12,840 nt of DNA from an uncultured Clostridia bacterium (lineage in GTDB: Bacteria > Bacillota > Clostridia > Oscillospirales > Ruminococcaceae). The position numbers and the translations under genes are program-made. Every line of letters starts with the position of its first letter. Position 1 is the first letter of the stretch. The notes beneath the pieces were generated by a model. It saw only the letters and a list, made by a program, of their open reading frames with translations. It ran no database searches and was not told the DNA's origin. Of the stretch, positions 6,189-12,487 are shown piece after piece. Where the stretch lies: the NCBI GenBank assembly GCA_947177545.1, contig CAMWVF010000010.1:1-12840 (forward strand), written 5' to 3'.

Positions 6189-6317
6189 ATTTTACACTTC
6201 TTTCAGGTTTATGTATTCCGTTGTAAATAACAATCATTGACGGAAACGGGGCAGGATAAGCAGTATTGCCGTGTTCGTCTGTAAAACGTATTCTTCCGCA
6301 AACAAACCGTATTTCGG
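6172..6317 (-). pseudogene. Remnant of a phage-type Dam (N6-adenine) methyltransferase
   Basis: Between the DUF5131 stop and repA the minus strand encodes about 48 residues that look like the very C-terminus of a phage DNA N-6-adenine methyltransferase: AEIRFVCGRIRF, then APFPSMIVIYNG. Such proteins normally have well over 100 residues upstream with the SAM-binding and DPPY/NPPY-type catalytic motifs; none is present here. The frame can be followed a little further upstream only through the DUF5131 coding sequence (an ATG at 6429 without a ribosome site), which is not methyltransferase-like. The stump therefore looks like what remains after a deletion that joined the end of the DUF5131 gene to the end of dam. 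Its last codons supply the weak ribosome site of repA. Confidence 0.62.
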
Positions 6318-7088
6318 CTAACAATTCCACGGAAATTCTCTCCGCATATTTTTCTCCCCGACAATGGGTATCAGACTGTCTTTCATAAATATGGGGACTT
6401 TGGCGAACGAACATATATTGTCTATCCACACCTTTGGGGGAATAACCTTTTCTTTTCGGTTTCCAGTCTCCGCGCCTATAATTATCCAGTCGGAAAAGGC
6501 GGAAAAAGTACTGTCCGTTTTCACATCTCGGTAAGCCGTTATATCCTCCAACAGCGGCTCTATGCTGAAAAAGGTATTGGCTTTCATAGGCATAGCACCA
6601 AAAGCCATAATTGCCTGTTCAAGCTGCTCTGTATTCGTGACAGACGTACCGTACCACATATTACCGTCAAGCGGCAGCCTGTTCCGCAAGTACAGCTTCT
6701 CATAACGCTTCGGATTTTTTGTAAGAAAAAGGTACGAGTGCTGCGGAGCATATTTGCAAGCCGCAAACACTTCACATATCCATTCATCGGGAATCCAGTC
6801 CCCGAAAAGGTCAGCCATACTGCATACAAAAATCGTTCGCGGTTTTGCCCACTTGTGCAGTTCGTCAAGCTTGTATCTGTGAAATGTGGGGCTAAAACTG
6901 TGAGGATATGGCAATATCTTTCCCGTCTGACTTTTGACAGGCTCGTTTTCCTCAAAAATATTGGCACACTTTTGATTACCGCCAAAACGCACCGCCATTT
7001 TTCTCGCATAGCAGTACGTACAGTCGTTGAAACAACCCGTTACGGGATTCCAACTGCTGTCGCACCATTCTATTTTTGTGTTATTCAT
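6318..7088 (-). CDS. DUF5131 (phage Gp37/Gp68) radical-SAM-like protein
   Basis: The 256-residue product matches the Gp37/Gp68 family: an IEWCDSSWNPVTGC start, the three-cysteine motif C19-x3-C23-x2-C26 (CFNDCTYCYARK), FVCSMADLFGDWIP, the FLTKNPKRY block, WYGTSVTN, SIEPLLEDI, WIIIGAETG and the C-terminal FMKDSLIPIVGEKNMRREFP. The CX3CX2C motif is that of radical SAM enzymes and suggests a 4Fe-4S cluster; related photoproduct-lyase-like folds act on DNA, but the reaction of this family is not settled. It is frequent in phages and conjugative elements. The start is the ATG at 7088, ten bases after GGAGG; a TTG at 7094 is too close to that site. It begins two bases after the stop of the upstream gene. 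It is complete despite the deletion seen right after its stop. Confidence 0.93.
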   Translation of the reverse strand: MNNTKIEWCDSSWNPVTGCFNDCTYCYARKMAVRFGGNQKCANIFEENEPVKSQTGKILPYPHSFSPTFHRYKLDELHKWAKPRTIFVCSMADLFGDWIPDEWICEVFAACKYAPQHSYLFLTKNPKRYEKLYLRNRLPLDGNMWYGTSVTNTEQLEQAIMAFGAMPMKANTFFSIEPLLEDITAYRDVKTDSTFSAFSDWIIIGAETGNRKEKVIPPKVWIDNICSFAKVPIFMKDSLIPIVGEKNMRREFPWNC

Positions 7089-7090
7089 AT

Positions 7091-7483
7091 TCAATAATCC
7101 TCCGCAAGTTCGATTGATGTATTATTTTTTATAAAATGTGCTTTCATTGATCTGAACGAGTTCCAAAACGGATAATATGTATATACGGTCAGTTTCTTTT
7201 CAACATCCTCACGAACCGCTTTGCACTCCCTTTTAAGCTTCTTCCTTTGCTGTGCCGTAAGTAAGGAGCTTTTATGCCTAAAACAAAATCTCCTGCGTTC
7301 CTCGCAGTCCTCAAGACACCATTTCGTTTTGAATTCTCCGTCAATAAAGACAGCTAACACATTGTGAAGCGGCTTATACTGCCTGACCTCAACGATTACG
7401 TTATATCCGTCGATTTTTAACTTTACATAACCAAACGGTGACGAGAGCTTGTCCTCGATTTTTGCCCATTCTTCCTTAGTCAT
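7091..7483 (-). CDS. Phage/element-associated hypothetical protein, 130 residues
   Basis: The product has an N-terminal YVKLKIDGYNVIVEVRQYKP region, a basic centre (CEERRRFCFRHKSSLL and TAQQRKKLKRECK) and a YYPFWNSFRSMKAHFIKNN C-terminal part. I recall this pattern from small uncharacterised phage proteins encoded beside DUF5131, but no function is known to me. It may bind nucleic acid because of the basic cluster; this is speculation. The start is the ATG at 7483 after an AAAGGTG ribosome site; a TTG at 7507 is an alternative without a good site. It lies 20 bases after the DUF4317 gene and its leader holds one copy of a 25-bp direct repeat. Confidence 0.75.
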   Translation of the reverse strand: MTKEEWAKIEDKLSSPFGYVKLKIDGYNVIVEVRQYKPLHNVLAVFIDGEFKTKWCLEDCEERRRFCFRHKSSLLTAQQRKKLKRECKAVREDVEKKLTVYTYYPFWNSFRSMKAHFIKNNTSIELAEDY

Positions 7484-7492
7484 TTTTTTCAC

Positions 7493-7517
7493 ACCTTTCT
7501 CTTTCAAACGCTAACAT
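7493..7517. repeat. 25-bp direct repeat, copy A
   Basis: ACCTTTCTCTTTCAAACG followed by CTAACAT; it matches 8832-8856 at 23 of 25 positions. It covers the end of the DUF4317 gene and the ribosome site of the next gene. An 11-base piece (CCTTTCTCTTT) recurs at 10007-10017, also at a ribosome site. Confidence 0.7.
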
Positions 7518-8625
7518 TAACGCCGTTGACCGTAACGCTCGGATCGTCAAGGTCGATAACAAGACATCTCCTGCCGCCGATAACGCTTGTACGCACCTTG
7601 TCAGCCGCATAACGGTTGATGTTTACGGTTATTTCGGGCGTGGACAGCACTATCTTGTTCTCCGCAAGATTTTCCGCCGTAAGTCCGTCCGCTTCGCCTA
7701 CCTTTTCCTTGAATACGGCGTGGAGCGAATCAAGCTTCTCGCTGCTTACCCCTGCGTCGAAAAGGATATTATGTAATTTATTTTCGTCAATAATCGGCAG
7801 CTCCGTCTCGTTTTTAGCGTTATTCACAATATCGCGTAAAGCCTCGTTGATTTGCGTAATGACGGTATAGCTAAGCTCGTCAGCCGCAACGTCTGTGAGG
7901 ACTTGCCGAAACGTTTCCTTTTCGCGCTGAAACGACATAACGAAATTACAGCCGAGAACGTCTTCTACTATTGAGAGATTAGGCTTTTGCGGCGATTTTG
8001 TGTAGTACATAACATTGTTCACATCGGGAGCGCGGTCGCTGAAAACAGGGAATAAAAAGCCGTCTGTAGGCGTTCTGCTTATGATGAGGTCGGTATTGGA
8101 CTTTTTTGCGATAGCGTTTGTTTCTCCGTCAAACATCAAGCCGTAATCTTCCGTACATACGGGACAAACTGTAGCAACGATAAAATTGTATTCGTCCCCT
8201 TCCCCGTCATAGCTTTCACCTTTAGTCATAATGCTGTAGGTGCAGTACCCCATTATCAGCGTATACGCCATTCCATACTCCATATTGTCAATTATCCGAG
8301 CGAGAAGCTTGTCGTTGGCAAGCTCGTCCTCCAGCTTACCATTCAGAGCAGCATATAAAATATTCTGCGCACCGTCTGCCTCGTATTCCTCACGGGGGAA
8401 AGCGTACTCGGTAAGATTTTTTCCCACCTTGCCGCTAAGCACCTTTTTCAAGGTTTCAAGCATTACCGCGCCCTCGTCCTCGGGAATAAGGGCGTACAGC
8501 CTGTTGTCCTTGCAGCGGACATTTTTCTGTGGGTCTACATAAGCCGACACAATGTGATTAAGAGTGAAAAAACCGCTGCTGTCTGTAAAATTCTTTTTGA
8601 TTTCGGCAACTTCTTTTTTATTCAT
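7504..8625 (-). CDS. DUF4317-family protein
   Basis: The 373-residue product begins MNKKEVAEIKKNF, followed by a VSAYVDPQKNV segment, a region LETLKKVLSGKVGKNLTEY and, near the end, VLSTPEITVNINRYAADKV and GRRCLVIDLDD. This is the layout of DUF4317 proteins, which are widespread in Clostridia and of unknown function. There is one CPVC pair (TVCPVCTEDYG) but no further metal ligands that I can see, and no signal peptide. The start is the ATG at 8625, eight bases after GGAGG; a TTG at 8646 is less likely. It overlaps the stop of the upstream gene by eight bases, indicating coupling. The gene and its upstream partner are bracketed by 25-bp direct repeats. Confidence 0.8.
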   Translation of the reverse strand: MNKKEVAEIKKNFTDSSGFFTLNHIVSAYVDPQKNVRCKDNRLYALIPEDEGAVMLETLKKVLSGKVGKNLTEYAFPREEYEADGAQNILYAALNGKLEDELANDKLLARIIDNMEYGMAYTLIMGYCTYSIMTKGESYDGEGDEYNFIVATVCPVCTEDYGLMFDGETNAIAKKSNTDLIISRTPTDGFLFPVFSDRAPDVNNVMYYTKSPQKPNLSIVEDVLGCNFVMSFQREKETFRQVLTDVAADELSYTVITQINEALRDIVNNAKNETELPIIDENKLHNILFDAGVSSEKLDSLHAVFKEKVGEADGLTAENLAENKIVLSTPEITVNINRYAADKVRTSVIGGRRCLVIDLDDPSVTVNGVNVSV

Positions 8626-8821
8626 TTTCAGTTCCTCCAGTTTCAATTTTTCTCTTTATTTCTTTTAACACTTTTAAGGCAAGTCGAGCGTGTACAGTAC
8701 TTATAGCTGTGCTGCCACCAATTACGGCGTATCTTAAACGCTCCTCAAAATGCTCGATAGTTTTCTGTAGTGTCTGTTCGTACATTTTGACTTCATCATC
8801 TGACAATTTTTCCTTATTCAT
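8618..8821 (-). CDS. Hypothetical helical protein, 67 residues
   Basis: Small charged protein with two probable helices (EVKMYEQTLQKTIEHFEERL and VHARLALKVLKEIKRKIE) joined by a small-residue loop (VIGGSTAIST). I do not recognise it. The ATG at 8821 follows an AAAGGTA site about ten bases upstream. Its 3' end overlaps the DUF4317 start, so the two probably act or at least are made together. Its leader contains one copy of the 25-bp direct repeat. Confidence 0.65.
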   Translation of the reverse strand: MNKEKLSDDEVKMYEQTLQKTIEHFEERLRYAVIGGSTAISTVHARLALKVLKEIKRKIETGGTENE

Positions 8822-8831
8822 TCTTTTTCGT

Positions 8832-8856
8832 ACCTTTCCCTTTCAAACGCTCACAT
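8832..8856. repeat. 25-bp direct repeat, copy B
   Basis: ACCTTTCCCTTTCAAACG followed by CTCACAT; two mismatches from the copy at 7493. It covers the stop of the gene at 8851-9618 and the ribosome site of the 67-residue protein gene. With copy A it frames the two-gene unit 7504-8821. Confidence 0.7.
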
Positions 8857-9618
8857 ATATGACGTATAATCGTTCAACAGCAGTTCGGCACGATAAAAAC
8901 ACACTGCTTCGGGACTGTCGTCTCCATAATATATTTTCTCTATACTCTTATGAAGAAGCGTATTAACGACTGACAAGGGCAGATTTTCAAGTTTATCAAA
9001 ATCAATTCTGAAGTTGCTGTCCGGCTTGTGCAATTCTTCAACTGTGACGATTGAATCGTTACGCAGTACCATAAAATAGAAATCATCGTATACAGACATA
9101 TTTGAATCATTTTCCAGTCTGCCGTCGATTATTTTCAAACCGCTTTTGTAATTGTCGATACTAAGAGGCTTGTCGTAAGTCCACAATGAGTAAATACCGT
9201 CTTGCTGCGGTTTTTCAAATTTTACAGGATAATCCACAACCACTTTTTCATTGAAATCACTAATTTCCCATATAATTTCAATACGTACAATTTCGTGCAA
9301 CTTATCAACGCTGTCAAAAACAATTGGGATACCCTTTTTGGTTTTTCTTCTGCCAAACCGTTTGGAAATACAGGCAATATTCTTGTTGGGATAAGGTCGG
9401 TCTATAAAAGTATTTTCGATTATATAAGGCTCTGTTTCATCTTTGAGATAATACATCATTTTTCCGCTTATCTTGCCGTTTATGGGAAACCACAAATTGG
9501 CACGAATATTAAGTATAGCTTTATCTTGATAATCAACACCTAAATACTCAAAACTGCTTTTATAGTAATTCAGAATGCTGTGTTTATCATCAGAACCAAA
9601 TGGACACAATTCACGCAT
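8851..9618 (-). CDS. Unrecognised protein, 255 residues
   Basis: I do not recognise this family. The product is soluble by appearance, rich in aromatic and charged residues, with likely beta structure in the first half (AILNIRANLWFPINGKISG, then an IVRIEIIWEISDF stretch) and helix near the end (LPLSVVNTLLHKSIEKIYYG). There is no signal peptide, membrane segment or nucleotide-binding motif. The ATG at 9618 follows AAGGAG at seven bases, a good site. It starts 51 bases after the zinc-ribbon gene; that gap holds an A/T tract but no clear terminator. Neighbouring genes are also unrecognised, consistent with an accessory region of the element. Confidence 0.8.
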   Translation of the reverse strand: MRELCPFGSDDKHSILNYYKSSFEYLGVDYQDKAILNIRANLWFPINGKISGKMMYYLKDETEPYIIENTFIDRPYPNKNIACISKRFGRRKTKKGIPIVFDSVDKLHEIVRIEIIWEISDFNEKVVVDYPVKFEKPQQDGIYSLWTYDKPLSIDNYKSGLKIIDGRLENDSNMSVYDDFYFMVLRNDSIVTVEELHKPDSNFRIDFDKLENLPLSVVNTLLHKSIEKIYYGDDSPEAVCFYRAELLLNDYTSYM

Positions 9619-9669
9619 AACAAATCTCCTTTTATTATTTTTTTTAGTTAGTCCGTCAATTCAATTTAG

Positions 9670-9996
9670 TCATCGGCTTTCTTTCCTTTTAGTTTTTTTC
9701 TCCCGCTTTACAAACGAGAGCATACCGTTTTCATCTTTGACAGGCGCATAATCGTGAGGAGACCATTCCCTGCCGCAGGATTCGCAACGGAAGCTCGCGT
9801 ATTTTATAACCGGAGGACAGGTCATCTCACCGATTATCTGTCCCATAGTATCACCGTCCATATTAACACCGTCTTTATACATCGGGTGCTCCGCGACAAA
9901 ATAATACGTTGTCGAAATTCTTGCCAATACCGTTTTTTCGCCGCAAAACGGGCATTCAATTGGTTCTCTGTAATTTTGGATATCTAAAGACTCCAT
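9670..9996 (-). CDS. Zinc-ribbon protein, 108 residues
   Basis: The product has a C15-P-F-C18-G knuckle near its start and a C71-E-S-C74-G knuckle later, with C60 between, the arrangement of a split zinc ribbon. Its C-terminus is strongly basic (KREKKTKRKESR). It may bind nucleic acid or a protein partner; nothing identifies a target. The start is the ATG at 9996, nine bases after AAAGGA; an ATG at 10005 touches that site directly and is unlikely. Its leader shares the AAAGAGAAAGG stretch seen before two other genes in this window. I know no specific family name for it. Confidence 0.72.
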   Translation of the reverse strand: MESLDIQNYREPIECPFCGEKTVLARISTTYYFVAEHPMYKDGVNMDGDTMGQIIGEMTCPPVIKYASFRCESCGREWSPHDYAPVKDENGMLSFVKREKKTKRKESR

Positions 9997-10023
9997 AAAC
10001 AACATTCCTTTCTCTTTACATTT

Positions 10024-10371
10024 TTATTTCGTTATGATATAATTAAATTGTTTTACAAGTTCATCGCAGAGCTTTTCTTTTTTAAACATACAAATATTAA
10101 GAACAGCATCTGCCGCCATACAGAATTTTTCCCACACATCAAACATATCAACAACAAAGCAATTGTCTGTAGGTTCTGTTTTGCTCAATCCGTAAACAGA
10201 ATTTAAAATATTGCCCACTTGTTGAGGAGACAACCCATATTCGGGTGCGGTTTTGTAAAATGCAAATTGAATATATGCAATTAAATATGCCATTACCACA
10301 TTACTGTAATCAGCGTATATATATTCAGAATCCGTATCTGAAAAATTAACACTTTTTATTTTATATATCAA
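10024..10371 (-). CDS. Hypothetical protein with TTG start, 115 residues
   Basis: Not recognised. It appears helical, with a small-residue and aromatic stretch (NVVMAYLIAYIQFAFYKTAP) that could be an amphipathic helix rather than a membrane segment, and a C-terminal helix (KEKLCDELVKQFNYI). The start is a TTG at 10371, seven bases after AAAGGTG; that ribosome site is made of the last codons of the upstream gene, whose stop is two bases away, so translation is likely coupled. It is the last of three tightly packed AT-rich genes. Confidence 0.66.
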   Translation of the reverse strand: MIYKIKSVNFSDTDSEYIYADYSNVVMAYLIAYIQFAFYKTAPEYGLSPQQVGNILNSVYGLSKTEPTDNCFVVDMFDVWEKFCMAADAVLNICMFKKEKLCDELVKQFNYIITK

Positions 10372-10373
10372 GA

Positions 10374-10751
10374 TTAAACACCTTTTTCAGGAGAAAATAT
10401 ATTCTTCCAGTCGATTGACTTAAGCATAGCTACACTATCATTACTGCCAAAATGTTTTTTTATATCTGAAATATTTGCATAAAGATAGCCGTTTTCATCA
10501 GCTACTCCCTCGTCTATCAAATCGTAATATGTATACGGATACATATCATCCGTATTCAACTTTATAAATTCAATATTTTCTGCTTCTACAAAAAAGTGAA
10601 ATTCCTTTATAAAACACTGAATAATTTTCAGTTTATCGTTTTCCTTTAAACAAACCATGCCCAATAATAAAAGCATTGTTTGTGGATTTACGTCTCCGAC
10701 TATAAGCGTTCCTATATTGGATTTGTCTGTAATAAAATACCTAAATTTCAT
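10374..10751 (-). CDS. Hypothetical protein, 125 residues
   Basis: Not recognised. The sequence alternates short strands and helices (GTLIVGDVNPQTMLLLLGMV, then DKLKIIQCFIKEFHFFVE) and has a tyrosine-rich patch (MYPYTYYDLIDEG). The ATG at 10751 overlaps the stop of the upstream gene in an ATGA arrangement. The GGAAAGG ribosome site is eight bases upstream, directly after palindrome copy 4, and thus lies within the end of the upstream coding sequence. Confidence 0.7.
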   Translation of the reverse strand: MKFRYFITDKSNIGTLIVGDVNPQTMLLLLGMVCLKENDKLKIIQCFIKEFHFFVEAENIEFIKLNTDDMYPYTYYDLIDEGVADENGYLYANISDIKKHFGSNDSVAMLKSIDWKNIFSPEKGV

Positions 10752-11299
10752 TCTTTAATCCTTTCCGTCCCCACTGGGGAATTATTTTTTTCATACTCAA
10801 TAAAAGACACGGCAGGACATTGAGCTTTTTTATTATCAGAAATATCAAAATCGTTAAGATGATTTAGAATAAAATTTCTAAATACATCTTCTGATACTTC
10901 TATTGATTCGCTAACAGGAAATGATTGAAATTCTGTTGGTAACTTGTCTGCTAATTCGGGAATTACATCCTTTGTAAGACCAACAGCTATTTCAAGCGAA
11001 TATCCTATTATTTCAGCTTTTATTTCGTCAAAACCATACGCTCTTCTAAAAATATTATCAACAAAAATATTTCTGTTAATATTAAAGACATTTTCCTTGT
11101 CAAACGATACGTCGAAAACTTGACACAGAAAGAAGCCCTTAAAAGACAGTTCTTTTCCATCCTCAAATTTTACCTCATCGCCATTTTTATAAGGACGAAT
11201 AGCTAAGTCAATACTTGCCCCTGTAACGATTTTGTCGTTATACTTATCTCCTCCGAAATAATTAAATAGATAATTGTATGCTACTGTTTTCATCTTCAT
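10748..11299 (-). CDS. Hypothetical protein, 183 residues
   Basis: Not recognised. It is acidic, with possible beta-rich N-terminal half (VTGASIDLAIRPYKNGDEVKF region and GFFLCQVFDVSF) and a C-terminal half with helices (VSEDVFRNFILNHLNDFDIS). No motif indicates an activity. The ATG at 11299 lies a rather long 12 bases after GGAAAGGA, and an ATG two codons on is possible. Its last codons (Asn-Ser-Pro-Val-Gly-Thr-Glu) are palindrome copy 4, and its leader contains copy 5, so this single gene is bracketed by the repeat. It is followed by an ATGA overlap. Confidence 0.72.
   Translation of the reverse strand: MKMKTVAYNYLFNYFGGDKYNDKIVTGASIDLAIRPYKNGDEVKFEDGKELSFKGFFLCQVFDVSFDKENVFNINRNIFVDNIFRRAYGFDEIKAEIIGYSLEIAVGLTKDVIPELADKLPTEFQSFPVSESIEVSEDVFRNFILNHLNDFDISDNKKAQCPAVSFIEYEKNNSPVGTERIKE
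10768..10781. repeat. Palindrome copy 4 (TCCCCACTGGGGAA)
   Basis: A 13-bp perfect palindrome core, inside the 3' coding end of the 183-residue protein gene and just before the ribosome site of the next gene. On the plus strand it is preceded by ATCCTTTCCG, as is copy 5, so the two copies share a direct repeat of about 24 bases with one base inserted or lost. Confidence 0.8.
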
Positions 11300-11320
11300 A
11301 TATTCAGTATATCCTTTCCG

Positions 11321-11335
11321 TTCCCCACTGGGGAA
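11321..11335. repeat. Palindrome copy 5 (TTCCCCACTGGGGAA)
   Basis: Perfect 15-bp inverted repeat in the 52-base gap between two genes, followed in the sense direction by CGGAAAGGAT as in copy 4. The flanking A/T-rich sequence has no T tract that would make it an obvious terminator. Confidence 0.85.
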
Positions 11336-11351
11336 ACTTTAAAAATTTATT

Positions 11352-12014
11352 TTATTTAATACTGCTCTGATAATCGTTTATTTCATCAATTAGCTTTTGG
11401 TTTTCCTCCGCAAGTTTTTTCTGCTCATTTACCGTCGATAAATACATCGTAAAAATTTCCTTTATAGAAGTTCTTGGGAAATATGTTATTCCGTTGATTT
11501 CTACGTGATCCGCAAGGACAGCAGAACTTCTAAAACCCTTAAATCCATATCTGCAAATATTCCTTTTATAGAATTCAACAAAATTACTGTCATTTTTCCA
11601 GTTCGGATAATACCTTTTCAATTCGCAGTCATTAGATTTCACTACAAAATTAAGTACGTTCATAGCAGCTTCTTCCGAGAAATAAATATCATCGCCGTTT
11701 AAATAATACTCTCGTCCGTTTATATAACAGCAAAATTCTGTTTTCTTAAAATCATTATTTGGTACTGAAACCGAAACGGGCTTTGCTTGTACAACGGCTT
11801 CTTCCTTGAAGTCAATCGTCCAAATATCGGTATCTTTTGTTAAACCGTATGCTTTAAGTCCGCAAAGCTTATTCAAAAATATTAAAAATAGAATGTATGC
11901 GGTCAATCCTGCCGCTGCTCTTATAAACATACTTAATTCGTTAATTTCAATATAATTCTTGTTGATAACAGGAATAATTGCACTTGCTGCCGCTGCCATA
12001 ATGCCGCATATCAA
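11352..12014 (-). CDS. Membrane-anchored protein with coiled-coil tail, 220 residues
   Basis: Not recognised as a family. Two hydrophobic stretches near the N-terminus (about residues 3-18 and 27-49, the second containing AAAGLTAYILFLIFL) suggest a membrane hairpin, leaving a cytoplasmic part from about residue 50. That part has tyrosine- and asparagine-rich segments (FCCYINGREYYLNGDD) and ends in a probable coiled coil (VNEQKKLAEENQKLIDEIND). The start is taken as TTG at 12014, whose bases overlap the TGA of the upstream regulator gene, implying coupling; an ATG at 11999 is the alternative. With an XRE regulator directly upstream, a regulator plus membrane-partner pair is possible but unproven. 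Confidence 0.7.
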   Translation of the reverse strand: MICGIMAAAASAIIPVINKNYIEINELSMFIRAAAGLTAYILFLIFLNKLCGLKAYGLTKDTDIWTIDFKEEAVVQAKPVSVSVPNNDFKKTEFCCYINGREYYLNGDDIYFSEEAAMNVLNFVVKSNDCELKRYYPNWKNDSNFVEFYKRNICRYGFKGFRSSAVLADHVEINGITYFPRTSIKEIFTMYLSTVNEQKKLAEENQKLIDEINDYQSSIK

Positions 12015-12454
12015 TCCTGCGCTTCTTCCTGTGTCAGAAAATAATCATTGGGATAAGCGCAAGCATAATACCACCTATTATCATCGGTACAAATGTCAGC
12101 AAGCGGTACTCCTAAGCCGCCGATTGTGAAATGGTCAACCTGCCCCGATATAACCGTTTGCTCCAATTTTCTGCCCGACTTAACGCTGCCGATCAGATAT
12201 ACTGTGCTGCCGACCTCACAGGGGAGATTAATTAAAATCAGATTAAGTCTGTCACTGAGCGATGATGTAAGTAAAACCGCATAATCAATATTTAAGGCTT
12301 TGGCGAGAATTTTCATTATCTTTTCTGATGGCGTTCGATTACCCAATTCGTAATTTCGTATAGCAGGCTCACTTATACCGCATAAACTTGCCAGTTGCTT
12401 TTGTGTCATATTTTGGCTGTTCCTTAAAGCTTTTATTTTTTTACTCAATTCCAT
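12011..12454 (-). CDS. XRE-family regulator with C-terminal domain
   Basis: DNA-binding regulator of the Cro/C1 type. Residues 1-60 hold the helix-turn-helix: LSKKIKALRNSQNMTQKQLA, SLCGISEPAIRNYELGNRTP and IMKILAKALNID. The rest is a separate domain of about 75 residues, starting PCEVGSTVYLIG and ending YFLTQEEAQD; similar endings (VGDTVY...FLTREEA) occur in small proteins of clostridial phages and elements, so it may be a sensor or interaction domain, function unknown. The start is set at the ATG at 12454, eight bases after AGAGG; upstream ATGs at 12460 and 12472 are possible. It overlaps the membrane protein gene by four bases. Its target sites are not identified. Confidence 0.86.
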   Translation of the reverse strand: MELSKKIKALRNSQNMTQKQLASLCGISEPAIRNYELGNRTPSEKIMKILAKALNIDYAVLLTSSLSDRLNLILINLPCEVGSTVYLIGSVKSGRKLEQTVISGQVDHFTIGGLGVPLADICTDDNRWYYACAYPNDYFLTQEEAQD

Positions 12455-12487
12455 AAACATACCCTCTCTCATTACAAGTAATCTCCC

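Noticed and set aside
9619-9669. Possible promoter TTGACG/TAATAA upstream of the gene at 9618
   Set aside because: The -10 would nearly touch the ribosome site, leaving no room for a normal leader; the gene is more simply read from upstream transcription.
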